Below are positions 26,401-41,400 of a DNA stretch of 64,000 bases, one piece after another. The position numbers and the translations under genes are program-made. The stretch lies in NCBI RefSeq assembly GCF_030269925.1, contig NC_085127.1, positions 7,075,501-7,139,500 of the forward strand, read 5' to 3'. A model generated the notes under the pieces. The model had not been told where the DNA came from and ran no database searches. It was given only the letters and a program-made list of their open reading frames with translations. Source of the stretch: Bombyx mori. Taxonomy: Eukaryota > Arthropoda > Insecta > Lepidoptera > Bombycidae. Position 1 is the first letter of the stretch. The number at the start of each line of letters is the position of its first letter.

Positions 26401-29400
26401 CGTACAGTTTTGTTTTCAAGTTCTTGATAATGTATCAATAAGTCAGAAAACAAAAAGAGTAGACGCAACAGCAGCTGCTGTTTGTTTGAACGTTGTAGCG
26501 ACTAGGATATGTTAAATTCGGTTCAAAATATGTCCTATTTTACATTTTGATCTATGAGTACCATTGAAGAATTTTTTTTACCAGTTGTATTTTTTTTCTT
26601 TGCAGAATACAATTATTCCTAAGAGAATAAGCTTGTTTTTAGAAAAGTCGGCAGGAGGTAGTATCGAACAGCAGTGAATGTACAGTGTCTATAGTATTCA
26701 TAATTTACCCTAATTATATTTTAGTGTTTTAAATTTTTTATTAACAATTAATTATACCATGTGTAATTTAAATAGTAATGTATTTTTTTATATCTAGTTA
26801 CAAGTGATGCTCCAGTTTGACGTTTTTTAGTAAACGTTTTGAGTTCACCGAAACAAAATAATAGGAACAACCATTAAGGAAACTTAAGCAATGCTCGGTT
26901 TAGTCACATTCAATAGACGTGTCTCTTTCAAACGAAAAATAGGTTTTGAGGTGAAGGTCACACCGAGTTGCAAGCGTGAATTTAATTTTTTTGAACTTTA
27001 TTACTAATATTTCTAAAGCATTTGTTAAATGTTCAACATCTATTTCTCACTGATAGGCAGTGTACAATATATGATGGCTAGTTAATTCTTATTAAGACCA
27101 TGAAATAAACTTAGTGGTTTAACTGAAGTTCAGAACAGTGCTGCAAGAGACTGGCAACTTTTACCCGACTTACGCAATATTGCCAGGTACAATTTACTAT
27201 CGACACTCCACGAGATTTCGTAATATAAGCAGTATTTGTGGACTACATTCTGCTTCTAGTTATCCTTTTTAGGCACATAATATCTGGGAGCTCCAAATCG
27301 GAGACTTTTTTTAACACATCCCTCGTTTTATTGGTGACTTTTTAAACTAAAGCAATTTTGTCCAGAATCACGCCTTATACATAGTCCAATTTAAAATACA
27401 GTAAAATATTACAGAGAGAAATACAGTAAAATTTCAATGGTGCTAACGACATTTTCAAGACAAACTTGCATGCAAGTACCAAAGACGTTGGATCTATAAA
27501 ATCAAGCACATTTCAATTGTTAATAGCAGATAAACATTTTTTTTTTCTAAACATTATTTCGTAATAAAAATAAAAAAACTCACATATTGCTACAAAACAA
27601 CACAAACAAGGAACACAGATGTTATCAGACGAATAACATTTCATTTGGCAGGTTTAAAATTCTTTTACCACTAAACTACGATTTCATTCGAGTGAAAGCT
27701 GTAGAGCTAAGCAAGACTCGCTTTGTCTTTTATTTGGACGTTTTAAGTCAAGTACAACCATTTAATACATATTTGGGAGGTTTGAATGACGTTGCTAAAT
27801 GATCGTTGTGCAATGTTACTTTTGCTTTTTTTTTTTTAAATCTTTAGCAAGAATCGAATTGAAATATATTTTTGAAGAAATTCGTTACGGCGTTTTTTTA
27901 GTTTTATAAATAGTTTATTTCACTACTGTCGACAGTTGCGTTTCAAATGAAATCGAAGTCAGCCTAGGCATTTAGCATGTATTAGGTGAATGGATGATGA
28001 CTTTAGATAAATGAACGTTGAATGAATAAGTGTTAGTTTGTACGTGACAGACAAACCCAAGTATTTTTGTCCAATGTTTTGAATTTTGGAAAGGTGAAAC
28101 TTTAGCATCATAATCATAAATTAAAAATGTTTCGTAATCAAAATAAAATGTTACACTAAGAAAATAGCCAGAAAATACCAAAACATAATTAAAGTTGTTC
28201 ATTGGTAAGGCATCAAAGACTAGGTCTATCGTGGAAAAAACGTTTGTATAGTCTAAATAAGTGTTTTGGGGACTTTGGATTAAAAATCAAAACATTTGTC
28301 CGTTATATATGTACATATAATTATGTCACAAATACACTCGGGTAAACAATAAGAAATTAAATAGCAACTTTGTGACGCATAATAATATTCAATAACAATT
28401 AATCTAAATTAACGTGAATTACATCATGTTTATCTAAAGCATTAATTAAGTGTAGCTCTCGGGACGATTTATACACAAGTGTGCCAGTACAAAATTAAGA
28501 AAAAAACACTATTAAATCTGCAACAATTTAAAGCTTTGCACTCGTTATCGGTGGGGTTATTGTTAAGCACTTTACAATGTCACATTGCACGCACCGATGC
28601 ATTCGGTGATCTCATTCGATATAAATATACTTCAAAATAACATTTATCTATTCACAATAAAATAGTGCCTTTTTTGTAAGTTCGCGCGCACTAATCTCCA
28701 CAAAGTCTGCTTTAATTTAGAGAGCGTCTTCGATTTCCATGATATTGGATCGCATTGTTAACTTTCTAATAACACTAGACTTTATACGGCATTACAAATA
28801 AATATTATGATTATGATCACAATTTATCTGTCTCGTACATGCGATACCATTGCGAGGTAGCTTCGTTATTTTGAAACTGCAATCGCATTTATGTAATGAT
28901 CTCATAATAGATATTACGTTAATTTATTCTTCGTAGTTTGTTTTAAATATATTATATTTATTACATTAATGTGGCCGTCCGTTAATTACAAGTTGTCATT
29001 TTAATTTAGCGCAAATTGTTTCATACGTCTATGGCGGAATCGTGACATAAATCAAACGAGTACAGGGGAATTGAAATGAAAATACCTAAGAATCAGTTTG
29101 TGCTTTTTACTGTAAAGTTCCGAAAAATTTTTTTTACTATTATGGGTCTAATCGTTCGTGACGAAGAAATGTAAAATGAATTAATCAAACACGAAGGCAT
29201 CATTTTGTTTTGATCATGTATTTGACGGGCAGAAATTAGAGCGACGATATGGAATAATGCATGGAAATATTCCGTTGTTATTTGCAGCTGTACCGCGTAT
29301 ATCATTAACTTGAAAGGTAATGATATACGCGATGGAGTTTTTACATCTTATGCAAACGATTTTTCAAGCACTTCAGTAGAGGAACTTAAATCTATTCATT

Positions 29401-32400
29401 TTATTTGCACTTCCTCATTGGGCATCGAAAGCGGTCTTAGGTGCGTACGATGGACATGCGACATTGGAGCACACGACAACTTTCCCTACTTCAATGGAAA
29501 ACAACGTAAAAACAAGTTATTTTACGTGCAAATTCTGAAAATCGGACACGATGATTTATTTTCATACAGGATTTACTATTTCCCGCAATTTAATACATAC
29601 AGATTTTTAATGATTCTGACAAAACGAATTTTGTAGGAATTTTAAAACGAGCACGATGATGATCGTTATGAATGTTCTGTGATTAATCTTTGTGTCTTGT
29701 TTGTGTGACGTTAGCATTGTCCGAGAAACGTTTTAAATATCAAAATTAAACGAGGAAATTCAACGGACCAAAGTTTTGTACTTGACGTTAATGATTACTC
29801 TAGTGTCCTTAATGCTCGAACGGCTCTTTCGCAAAGGCCGTTCGTCAGAATTACTTTGCCAATACTTCTTTGGTAAGTCTAAAATTAAATGACCCTATCG
29901 ACACCGTTGTGGAATTATAATCGCTGCCTGTGTAAGGAGAAGCAATCGGACACTATTAAATGACGAAAAGTGAAAGTTTGAGAGAATGAGCTCCACTCGA
30001 TAATGATCGATCGTGAATTTTTTTACTGGTTACGCATTAAAAGACCCTCAACGTCCGCCTAGAAGAATATTATAAAATAAAACTGTGACATTAGGTACCG
30101 CTAACATTATTTAGGTTAATGGAAGTTTAATTCAAACTAATTTGTTTATTGAAATGAATAATCTAACAAACATTCAATACCCGTTTTAAATATTCAAAGG
30201 CAATCATTCTTACGGAATTATGTTATTTTTTTGATGGACATAATTTTTTACATCAACAACAAATCTATTTAATAAGCTTATAACTATTTTATTGGGTATT
30301 ATTTGACCTACTTTATTATTCGTTTACAATATGACAAAGTATGAGATAATTATGCATTGGTAATTTTTTTTATTTTTCCCAATGTCTGGGTTATAATGTC
30401 CTCATTTACAAGGCGAGATACGCCCAAATCCACAGTGGCATCCACTTGGGTCCAATAGTTAAAGCACGCGCTGCGAAGTGAAAGTGAATAGCGCGCACGT
30501 ACGAACAGCGGAGCCCCAATAAGACGACACTGTCCGCCGTCCGCATACTTCTTCAATTACCACCAGGAAATCAGAAACTTTTCCACCTAAACGCCACCAG
30601 AGCCTTTGGTTGTGACTGCCCGCCCGAACATAGAATAGGCTTATCTTTTGAGACTGGTGAGGGTCTGTTTTAAAACCATAACTTACCAAACAAATAACCA
30701 CATACAAAGTTCTGACTTGGTCAATAGTATTTTATGGAAATAGCATTTTTCGATATCCCGATCGACATTAACAGAATTGAGAGAATTCATTTTGTATTAC
30801 GCACGCAGACACACAAACACAAAAAAGTTTAAAAAAAAAAAACAGTCATTCAAGTGTTGAGAATGAAAAAATAAAACAAGTTGGCCTAGATACATGCATA
30901 CGAACAACCAGATATTATAATCTTCACGGGATATAAACGAATGTTTCACCAGCCCTGACACCATGGTCAAATCTCAACGCGTGTAAGTAACTGACCTTAG
31001 TATTGATACTACTAAGGCTTTTTTACATTCGTTCCGCTATTAAGATCGCAAATTACCCTACAATGAACTCCATTGGTGAATATTTGAAAATAACGATCTT
31101 CAACTATCCACAAAATGGTGTTTGAGCGAATGAAGTAAACCAAAGAACTAGACTAGATCTATATCTGTACATAGTACTATGCTGCAAATACTAACAGCAT
31201 TCATTATTTAACACCATCTATTTCATAACGACAGACACCTAAATACAAGACAATGTAGCTAATTGCGTTGCCCCGCTAAAGATATAGATCTAATGATATC
31301 CACATTCAAAATTATATAAGGTGGCTATAAAATCAATTATAATTGGCATTACCCACTGAAACTTCACTTAATTATATAACTAAGCTGAATATTATTTTTG
31401 TATCAATTTCGCAGTTACAGTTATACATATTTTGGGACATGAAATGTGTATAATACGTAAGCGTTGACATACACGGTCTATATCAATGCTGTGTATTTTA
31501 GTAGTTTACACAAGCAATTCGTCGTGACAATATAATTCGCTGTAATTTTCTTCTGTAATGGTCATTCCGTGATAACGTTAATTTAACGCATATTTTTACC
31601 TTGTCCGCTTTCTACATAGACTAGGCCAAGTTTATCTAAGAGTTTGAAGACAATGGACCAGTTAGAAAGACTTAATAAAGAGAGACAAACGTATCAAGCT
31701 TTTACTAATGTAAAATTATTGCAAAGTGACGTGGCGCAGTTCGTGTATCCCCATAACAAGGATGAAACATATTTAATTTTGTTCCTGCAAATATTTGATT
31801 TTTGAACTTAGTAACGTAGTAATTAAGTTTAACTAAAATTTTATTAAAAATACATGTCTTACGGTTGGAGTAAATAATGAAGTAAGCGACACCTATTTTA
31901 TTGACCTTTACTTGAACATAGTTACATGCCAGAAAGATCACAGCACCATAATTAATTATATTTTATGCCTAGAGATTACTAATGCGATGATTCTTAAACA
32001 ATCTTTGCTTGGTTGTTGTTGTTAATGATTTTCTTGGAAATTTTTCAATAAGTTTTCGAGAATCAGTATTTAATGTTATTCTATATAAAGTCTTTCTCCT
32101 AAAATTACGTCCACTTTCACGCTGAATCCTGTTTTGTCGATTGCAATGTTTGGTAAGTCGTTCGTGGAGGCAGTAAAGTCTTGGGAGGACAATGACCTAA
32201 TCGACACAAATTATATTTAAACTTACACTGTGATAAGCCTTAAATTTTACAATGAAGAGTATCGGGTTCATTGAACATGATTGTGATGCGAAAGCTTTCA
32301 TTACATGAACTGAAAACAGCTTTCGCAATAGATTAAGTCGACAGACATAATATCTTGAAGATTTTACTTAACTAATGTGGCGGCATAATATCTTGAAGAT

Positions 32401-35400
32401 TTTACTACCCTAACCTACTAACCCTCCCCCCAGTTATAGGTATACAACAAAGGAAAGATCTTCCACCGAGTGATATTTGCTCGGTAGACCGAAGGTCCAT
32501 TGTTGTTGTTCGGAACTTGTATATATGCGAGCTTATCTTGAAAATGTCGTAAACGAGATTCAGGCATCTGTCAAATATCTTGCGTTATATGATTGCTACC
32601 CGCCACAACTAGCACATTTGGCCTTTTGTATCGATAAGTATCCGCAGATATGGGTAAAAAAAGGGAATAAAACCATTACGTAAGACAGTATCGCGAGTGG
32701 CGAGGTAATAGTGCCACAAAGAGGACAACGGCCGTCGCACCTGGGAGGTGCAATCCACAAGCGCCCACAGACGACTGGAACTGTGGCTATTTTTAACATA
32801 CTTCTCTCTATCTTATTTACTATTCTGGTCTGCGACTCATTGAATTGTGGTTATTATGTGCAAGTTGGAAATGTGCCAACGTGTGTCGGACCTAACACAC
32901 CGATATAAAGATATTCGAGGAATGATGATGGCAAAGCGTTTTCAGAAAATATCATTAATATAGGGAAATGAAGACTGTGCGAAATCACTCGTGCTCGCGA
33001 GTTTCAAAACGTAACATAAAACAATAGCGTGATGGTGGAAAAATAAATGTTGCAGAATAGTGAACAAATATCAATCAATATCCCACACAAAACCGTGGCA
33101 TGAATTCTTAAATTTACACGAAATTCAATTCATCGTGACCAATGTCAAATGAACTCAATTATGTAAGTAGTGCACCTTGATATTTAATGTCAAGATTTAA
33201 AAAAAATCATTGTCAATTTTACAGGAAGCGGGATAAAGTTAAACACGACATGTTTGTTAGATTTTGAATAAGGCCGTCGAGGTCGTTTACATATGATACG
33301 GGCAAGTGACTCGACGAGCAACAAGAGAAGAGATCACGTCAAACCGGCGGCAGGCGAGGCGAGCGGTGGCAACAAGCAAACCGGTCGGAGGCGCCTGCCG
33401 TCGGACGCGGGGATCGACCGGGTATTATCACTTTGTAAACATTATTGTATTTGCTTCATTTTTGCGATGAATACTGTTGCCTAAATACCATAACTGATGT
33501 ACATTCATGATGATGTCTTTAACATCGACTTGAAGGCAGCTCATAATAGTGTTGATGAAATTATATTTTCAGTGATATTCGTTTTATTGAACAAGTTTAA
33601 GCGTGCCATGCTATCAATATCGTTGTTTTGTTAAATATTTAATTTATACTTTTAGGCATTAAACTTATTAAGGCCGGATATCCTTAATTTCAAATGGTCG
33701 AATTGAATTTAAATTTTTTTTTTTTCTAATGTAGCATAATAACGTGACCACTTTTAAGATAAGATTACTTTAAATTATTTATTCAGAAATTAGGCTATCC
33801 ACAAATCCGTACAAAAGTTTGTCTTGCAAAAAACAAATGCGATCTTGTTTGTTCTGATGACGAGATTTATGGTATCAAGTGCATATTTAAAATTACACTG
33901 ACAAAAATGTCGACATGTGTGAAGGGAAAGGGAGCAGCCGCTGTCGCGAGAAAAGTTTTAGGTAAAAAACGTTAGTAGATCACCGATCGCACCATTACGC
34001 GCAAATCGAAATCGACAAAGTGGGTCATCATATTATTTCGCAAGCGTATCGAGTGCCGCAAGCGTTAACTGGTACGCTCGAGGCGAGTCAAGGCCCGAGC
34101 GACGAAGAGGCCCCAGACTTCGGAAGGCAGCTTTTTTTTTTTTTTTTTTTTTTTTGTCAGGAGGAAATCGCCGGACTTCCGCCCTTCACTGGGGATGGAG
34201 GGCGGGGCATGTCGGAGTCGAACCGACTAAAACCTCCTGTCTCTCAACAACCAACGTCCAAACCTCGCATGAGACAAAACTCATGAAAAGGCAAGGGGGG
34301 AAAGTGAAGCGTTTAGTGCGGAGCACATCTCTCCCATCACCCTCCCCCTCGGGACGCCGGACTGGCGGTCGTCGGCGCCACGACCACCAGCCCTCTCGGT
34401 TCGGAAGGCAGCTTAGGACACTTCTTCAATGGCCTAACCTTCAAATTGTCAACTGAGTAGATCACGAGTCAAACAGAGATAACTAGTCTATCTATGACTG
34501 TAAAGGATTACCATATAAACGTGAATGTCGTGCGATATAATGGTGCAAGTTCGTGTTTAATTGTATAGGAATTACTGGTGATAGGACCTCTAATGAGTCC
34601 GCGCGGGTAGGTACCACCGCCCCGCCTATTTCTGCCGTGAAGCAGTAATGCGTTTCGGTTTGAAGGGTGGGGCAGCCGTTGTGACTATACTGAGACCTTA
34701 GAACTATATCTCAAGGTGTGTGGTGCATTTACGTTGTAGATGTCTATGGGCTCCAGTAACCACTTAACATCAGGTGGGCTGTGAGCTCGTCCACACAGGT
34801 AAGGATTTAAAAAAAAAAAAAAAAAAAAACACCAAGTGGGCTATGAGCTAACCCAACCATCTAAGCAATAAAAAAAAATTGAAGAAAACTTCTGTGTTAG
34901 ATGTTAATACAGCCATCTCCGCGGACAAGGAAAACACCAACATTTGTCTGCTGACGCAATAAAGCGTGTAATATGAAACATTACAGAATTCACATCTAAC
35001 AAGACTGTCTAAAATTACATTTCTCAATGTTCATTTCAAATGTCCGAATTGATAAGGTCATTGAGTTATGTAAACTCATCCGCATAAGTACATGCATTTA
35101 TTACGTGCAAGCGGTTAGACGTTTTAAAAATAATACACATTTATGATTCGAATGTTTAACATCTTTCGAATTGGTACAAATCGACGATTACTCTCATGTC
35201 GACACGCGCCGTTAGTTGCGGCAGAGATATGGCAAACAGATAATACGAAACCTTACACTGAACTTGACACACGAACGAATTTACGGCAAAAAACGTTACC
35301 TGTAAGTTACAGAACCGAATGGTTCTCTCTCTGTAAGGAGCATCGACCTCTACGATATTATATTTTCATTTGTGCTAAATAGAAGCAAGGAAACTGCATT

Positions 35401-38400
35401 AACATATATTAAGTATGTGATATCGCGGGGACAATGTTAACCGTTTAATTTGCTATTCTGCAATATTATTTACTAGTATGAGCTTGTATTTTTTTTTATA
35501 TGGTATAATTGAAAAAAGATTTATAAATAATATTATAATATCGAACTTACCCCTTCATTTCCGGGTAGGAACTGTATTTTAGGTTTAGCTAATCGGTCCT
35601 GAAACAAAAGAAAATATTATATTAAACATTAATGTGCTGGTAGAATTATTTCACATATTGTGTAACGGTTCTATTGTATGATAATAATACTCCGAATACT
35701 CTTCTCCCTGGTGGGCAACGGCTTGGCTGATGTCCATGGGCGACAGTAACTAGTTACTATCAACAATGGAAATAGAAAACTCAGTACGAAGGATTTTAGT
35801 GATAAAACATAGTGTCAGGAGGGTACAACAAGGCTTGTTGTTTTATTATAGGTACATATGATTTTTCATTTGCAAGTGAGCATAATATTTTTAATGCAAT
35901 CTTAACGATTGGCATAGCCTTAGTACAATAAACAACGCTTCCAAAGAACGATGTTATTTACAATACATATAAATCTCCATATTGAACAGTAAATTTGTAC
36001 TTATTTAATTTCATTGGAATGATTAATAGCTTCTGGGTACGTAGATGAAAAGTACGTAGGAAAACACGTAATGATTCTATGACGCAAGGTCTAAGCCAGG
36101 GATTACAAGGTAAAATATGCAGTGCGTTCGAAAATTGCAATGTCAACGATCATCCATAATGTTTATTTAACAATAACGTTTGAAATTATAAACGCGAACG
36201 AGTTGAATATCAAATTTATATCATAACCTAATAAAAACTTTGTAATTAGACGACATGAAGCCAAACTTGTTGAGCAACAATTCGAGCTGGCCACAATGAG
36301 CAAGTGTCGGCAAACCGTGCCATTGCACAACCGGCGATGGTCGAACGCGAGAAACATAACTAGGCTGGGCGGCAGTGCTAGTGATGTAAACTTCTTAAAA
36401 TTGCTTTACTTACTTAACCAGACAATCTGAAATCAAACGCTTGAAGGAGGTTACACGTGATGCTAAGGCTGGCTGGTACTTTGCACAGAGAGTGAGTCTG
36501 GCTGTCCAACGAGTTAATGTAGCCAGTATCTTGGGAACTGTGCCTCCTTCAAGCGCATTGGAAGATTTGTTCTACTGTGTGAGTTGATTTATGTTAAAAT
36601 ATTTTGATTTGTAAACAATTAATTATTAAACAAAATATAGTTTATTTACATTTAACTAAAGTATGTAGGTACCCTTTTTGTTCGATAAAAATGTGAAAAT
36701 AATTGAATAACATGCAATATTGTTGTCTAGACGCGGCGATGAGTGGAAATTTTTTTTTTTTTTTTTTTTTCCTACCTAAGCTGATAGCCCTAGCGGCTAT
36801 TTCAGCGTAACCCTAACTTTAGTAGGTGAGCTCACGGGGCTCAAACCTGACGATGTTGCTAACACGAACCCTAGCAAGAGTCGTGCTTCGCAGAATCTAC
36901 CACCGGATCGGAAACGCGACCCACTGAGAAGATCCGGCGAGAAACTCAGTGGGCTGTGTCTGAGAGTTAATTTACTCGTCGAGCCCTTCGTCGCAAGCGA
37001 CGGGTTCGACGAGAACGGTGACCGGTGCTTGAAGTACCTAAAAGCACCGTTAGTGGATCGGGAGGATCCGAGATGACGTGTTTTGGGCGACGTCGACTGC
37101 TTTCCATTCTGTCCGCAGGATCGGGAAGAGTGGAACAAACTAAAACTAAAGGTAACCAACTGTGCATCGGAAGGGTACACCGCGCGCGAAACGGAAGTAT
37201 TTAAAGTTACTTAATGAATCGTCAGTTGAAGAATTTTTCATTTTATCGAACGTCCCTAGTTTCCAAACATAATCGTTTTCCAACTAAATGTTCTGTTTCA
37301 AGATTGAAATTAATTGCAAACGATAAACCAGTTCATCAGCAAGGTCATTTAGGCATTAATATTCCAAGAACAATTTGAAAAGTTCGAATATGGGATTATA
37401 TAAATACCTTGTAAATAAAATATGATAGTTTACATTTCCCAGAACTATGTATTCAGGTACGCATGTCTATGAAACCAATTTGAAAGAATCAATAGACTTA
37501 CCCAACAACCTAAAATTTGTTCAAAAGATAATCCAACACATAACCCTAATTATATTCTTATATCCCAACATACCAAATCGTTTTATGACAAAATTTCTAT
37601 ATGTAACACCTACTACTAGTTAGACAATTATTATTTTAGAACGCCAAAAAGTATACAAAAGGAATTATGGCCTTGGGTTGTTGGATCGCTGCGTTGTAGA
37701 GTGAAGCAATAAAATACCTGCACAACGTGACCTTAGCGGAATAAGCTTGTGACCTTTAACGAAAAAAAAAAAAAAAAAAAGCTTTCAAGCGCTTTCAACC
37801 AAAAGTCTACCCGAGAAAACTAATTCGCAATTAAGATTAGAGGACTCATTTTTTATTTGTTGGTAGAGTATTCAGATGCAATATCAATTTAAATGGCATT
37901 TACCAAGGCGTACCTAATTCATTTTTAATGCGTTGTTGTTTTAGCAAACAAATCACTGAGTACCTAACATATTTTTATATGAAGGTAGGTTTTATAGGAA
38001 GGTGAAGATGTTAAATGTACACACATAATAAAAAGGTAATTAAGCACGAATTCATAAGATCACTTGTTATTTACACACAAATTATTTCCTGTACGTTATG
38101 AATCGTAGATTGTTAACAAACAATGATATTAATAACACGCCGAACACATTATTACTTAAATAAATTTTATAAAGTGAGCAAGCGTAGAGTGAAACACCTG
38201 CATATTAATTTTATTAACCAATGTAAACACTGCAGTAAAATTAAAAACAAACAGCGTCGCTTTTGTTTATTTTGTATTTCAGTAATGGTATCATTTAATT
38301 TATCATTCGTCAAGATTATTAACTTAAAGGTCAGTTTCTCGTTTGGCAAGAAAGCGTTGATTTGCAAGGTGCCACTAAAACCATACGGTTATTCGATTAA

Positions 38401-41400
38401 TTCTGTACATGATTAAAGTTCGCAAACTCGAATGGCACAAATTCCTCCGCGGAACCATGTCACTTTAACATGTTAGCTTAAAAATATTCAGAATTGGTAA
38501 ATGTCTTGCAGTGATTACGTTTTACCTATAGATTACGAATTCCTCTTTTATTATTATTCCTCAACAGAGCAAGTACTTGTTAGACAATTCTAAAATAAAA
38601 TTATTATGTTTGCTTTAACGTATTGATCATTGAGCTGAGAGTACTCAAAGGTATATTATACAGCAACTGGCTGTATTTCTGACAACTATCAGTGACAGTA
38701 ACCATTAATTACTACCAGCTAGGCCGTATGCGGTTCTGTTTACAAAAGTAATTAAAAAAACAAAAAAGAGAGATTTAATCCAAATATCAACTGTGGTGTA
38801 AAACTATATTCTGCATTAAATATTCTTTTATGTCATGGGTTGTGTTGCGTTCATTGACTCCACATATACAGTTGTTTGCTTCTATAGCAACCCTCAATTT
38901 TCCCCATTCAAAAATGTCCGTCCCTTTCCATTATAGAAGCTAAGGATGCGGCATTCTTAAGGGTCGTAAACGGTGCCAGCCTTCATAAAAACATCACATA
39001 ATTCCTACGTTCATTTTCTATGTTTACTACCGTTTTACGCCTTTATGGGATGCCGCCAATCGTCCATGTTTATTGTATGAGCAAAGAATTATGTACCCAG
39101 GACTTACATTTAATGTTTTGTACAGAAACTGCAAAGCAATTTAAGGTTTCACTGGGGAAAAGAAATTTTAGGCGAGACTGTCTTGTCTGTATTGGTTGTG
39201 GTACGGGTTAGTGGTGGGGCATCTTATGAATCCGCCTGAATAGGTACCCCACCAACCTACCTATTCCTATGTGAGGCAGTAATGCGTTTCCGTAAAAAAC
39301 TGCGTCGTAAGTTCGTACTACACCCATCTAAGCAATAAAAAAATGATTTCAAATCCTTAACTCATTATAGAAAGTGTTAATTTTCCTGTTAATGGTTCGC
39401 TTAATGATTGCTGTTAACATTGCTATAATTGCATATTTATGTGCTCCTTCACTTTTTATGATAAACTATTGAGTTCTGATTGGTAGCGTCTACTTTAGAC
39501 AACATGAAATTATATTCTTTGAATAGAATACAATGGGTAATTCGAAGAGATTTCCGAGAGTAGAACATCTGGTTGCCAGTAACAGCTCAGCGCGCGACCA
39601 GGTGCCAAGGCTTGGAGGGACGAAGGGTGCGACGACCTCGGTCCCTACAGCGCGTGTTCACCGTCACGCGTACATCAGATGTCATTCATCACATGCCATT
39701 ACTGACTCTGTGATAGATACCATAAGGATCACATTGATAAAATTTACATATATGTTACAAAAATCTTCGACATGTTTTAAATAACAGATCACAGTGAAAT
39801 TATCCAATGCTGCTGGGTAAAGATTTCAGTTTATTTAATAGATGTTTTTATGTTACTCGTTGGCATTATTGAATAGATAATATACCTATGTAGTAAGTAA
39901 TACTTGTCAAGAGATGTGGATTCTTTTTTTACTTGTGATGTCACCACTAATTTTGTTTAAATTTTATTTCGATTTTAATTTTTTTTTTGTATATTGTACT
40001 CTGACGGCTTTCAAATATTAATATCATGTTGTAAGTAAGTAGGTAGGTTGGTAAGTCTTTTATTGAGTATGTACATCCGGTGTAGATACCTACATTTTTC
40101 GGCACGTGAGACAATATGTACAATGTATTTTATTAACGATGAAATTGTAGCGACAGTTTACATTTACGAATTCAATTCCAATAATAAGGTTAATAATACA
40201 CGACAGATCAATTTTAATTTATCTAGTACTAAAGCCTTGTTCGGACTAGGCGAGTATTTTAGTCGAGTACCGAGTAATTTAGTGGCTAAACTACTCGCTA
40301 CTGGCCCGAAAAAATAGAACAAAATGGATTGACTTGATTAAATTGTTTACGAACCTACTCAACTAAATTTTTGGTGCTCAGACACATTTAGCTACTAAAT
40401 TACTCGGTACTCGACTAAAATACTCGCCTAGTCCGAACAAGGCCTTAAAGTTAGTGATGCATCGTTCAATAAAATATGTTTCTGGCAATTTTTGGGTCGG
40501 ACACCCATTTGGTTTAACAAAAGTGATTCATTTCTTTCAATAGTTGGTTATACCCAGGAAAAAAGACCAGGTGGCGCGTACACAAAGCAACGACAAAAAA
40601 ACCTAAACCTGCCATAAGTTAACTTAATGTAAAGGATTTTGATTTTTATCTGCCTACGTTAAATGTCCAGAATCGTTTAGCACACAAAAATAATGTGTGC
40701 CCGTGATCACGGTCAGAAACCATCGCAATCTAACACGTGCATGGACTGGGGAATCACAATAAAGTGGCTTTGCGCCTTATACGCCCGTTAAAATTATTTA
40801 TTTTAGTTAGGATTACAGATTTAGCTCTTTTGTTTGAGTTTTATAGAGCTTTTTGTATTTCGTTTATTTGGATATATGAATTATGATTACATATTATTAT
40901 ATTAATTTATAATTTTGGTTATTTTAACCACTAACGATTGTTATGAGTTTTAGAAATAGTTTTAGTATACAATCGTTGCAATGGTAACAAGAGTAAGAGT
41001 ACACAATAAGGCATTTCTTGCCATGCTATAAAAGACAAGTCGTTCCTTTTATACCTACTCGTTCTCGAAAAAGCTATATTTTATAACTTTACTTATAGGT
41101 TAGTCTCTCGAGGACTTTCCAATTTATTTTTTATGTGTGAAGAGTCTTCCATACAGTCCCATTTGATTTGTTTGGTATACCCACTTTTTTAAGCAGTTTA
41201 CAGTTATAACTACGACATCTATTCGGCTTAACCTTTGACTAATAATTACGTACAGCTATATTATTTCCCTAAAATCAGGTATTTGTACAATAGGTCTTTA
41301 CATTCGTTTCATATCTATCCTATATCTTAATGTTTAGGATTTCGTTTCAGGACTTCTGAATTCTCGAAAGCCAAACCAAGAAAGAAAGCAATTTCTCTTT

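Larger units (their letters stand above)
18710..35550. other. ELL intron 2 (16.8 kb)
   Basis: It holds decayed LINE tails (19816-20036, 24560-24635), a Bm1 remnant, a LINE 3' insertion (34134-34399), a LINE tail (34568-34880), a 14-bp-arm palindrome (29294-29331) and several CpG-rich patches. The stretch from about 25.0 to 29.2 kb and that from 30.8 to 32.3 kb show nothing I can name. Confidence 0.6.

Noticed and set aside
36797..37180. Minus-strand frames of 127 and 66 codons
   Set aside because: They lie in a Bm1 SINE; the same frame recurs in the copy at 59.9 kb.
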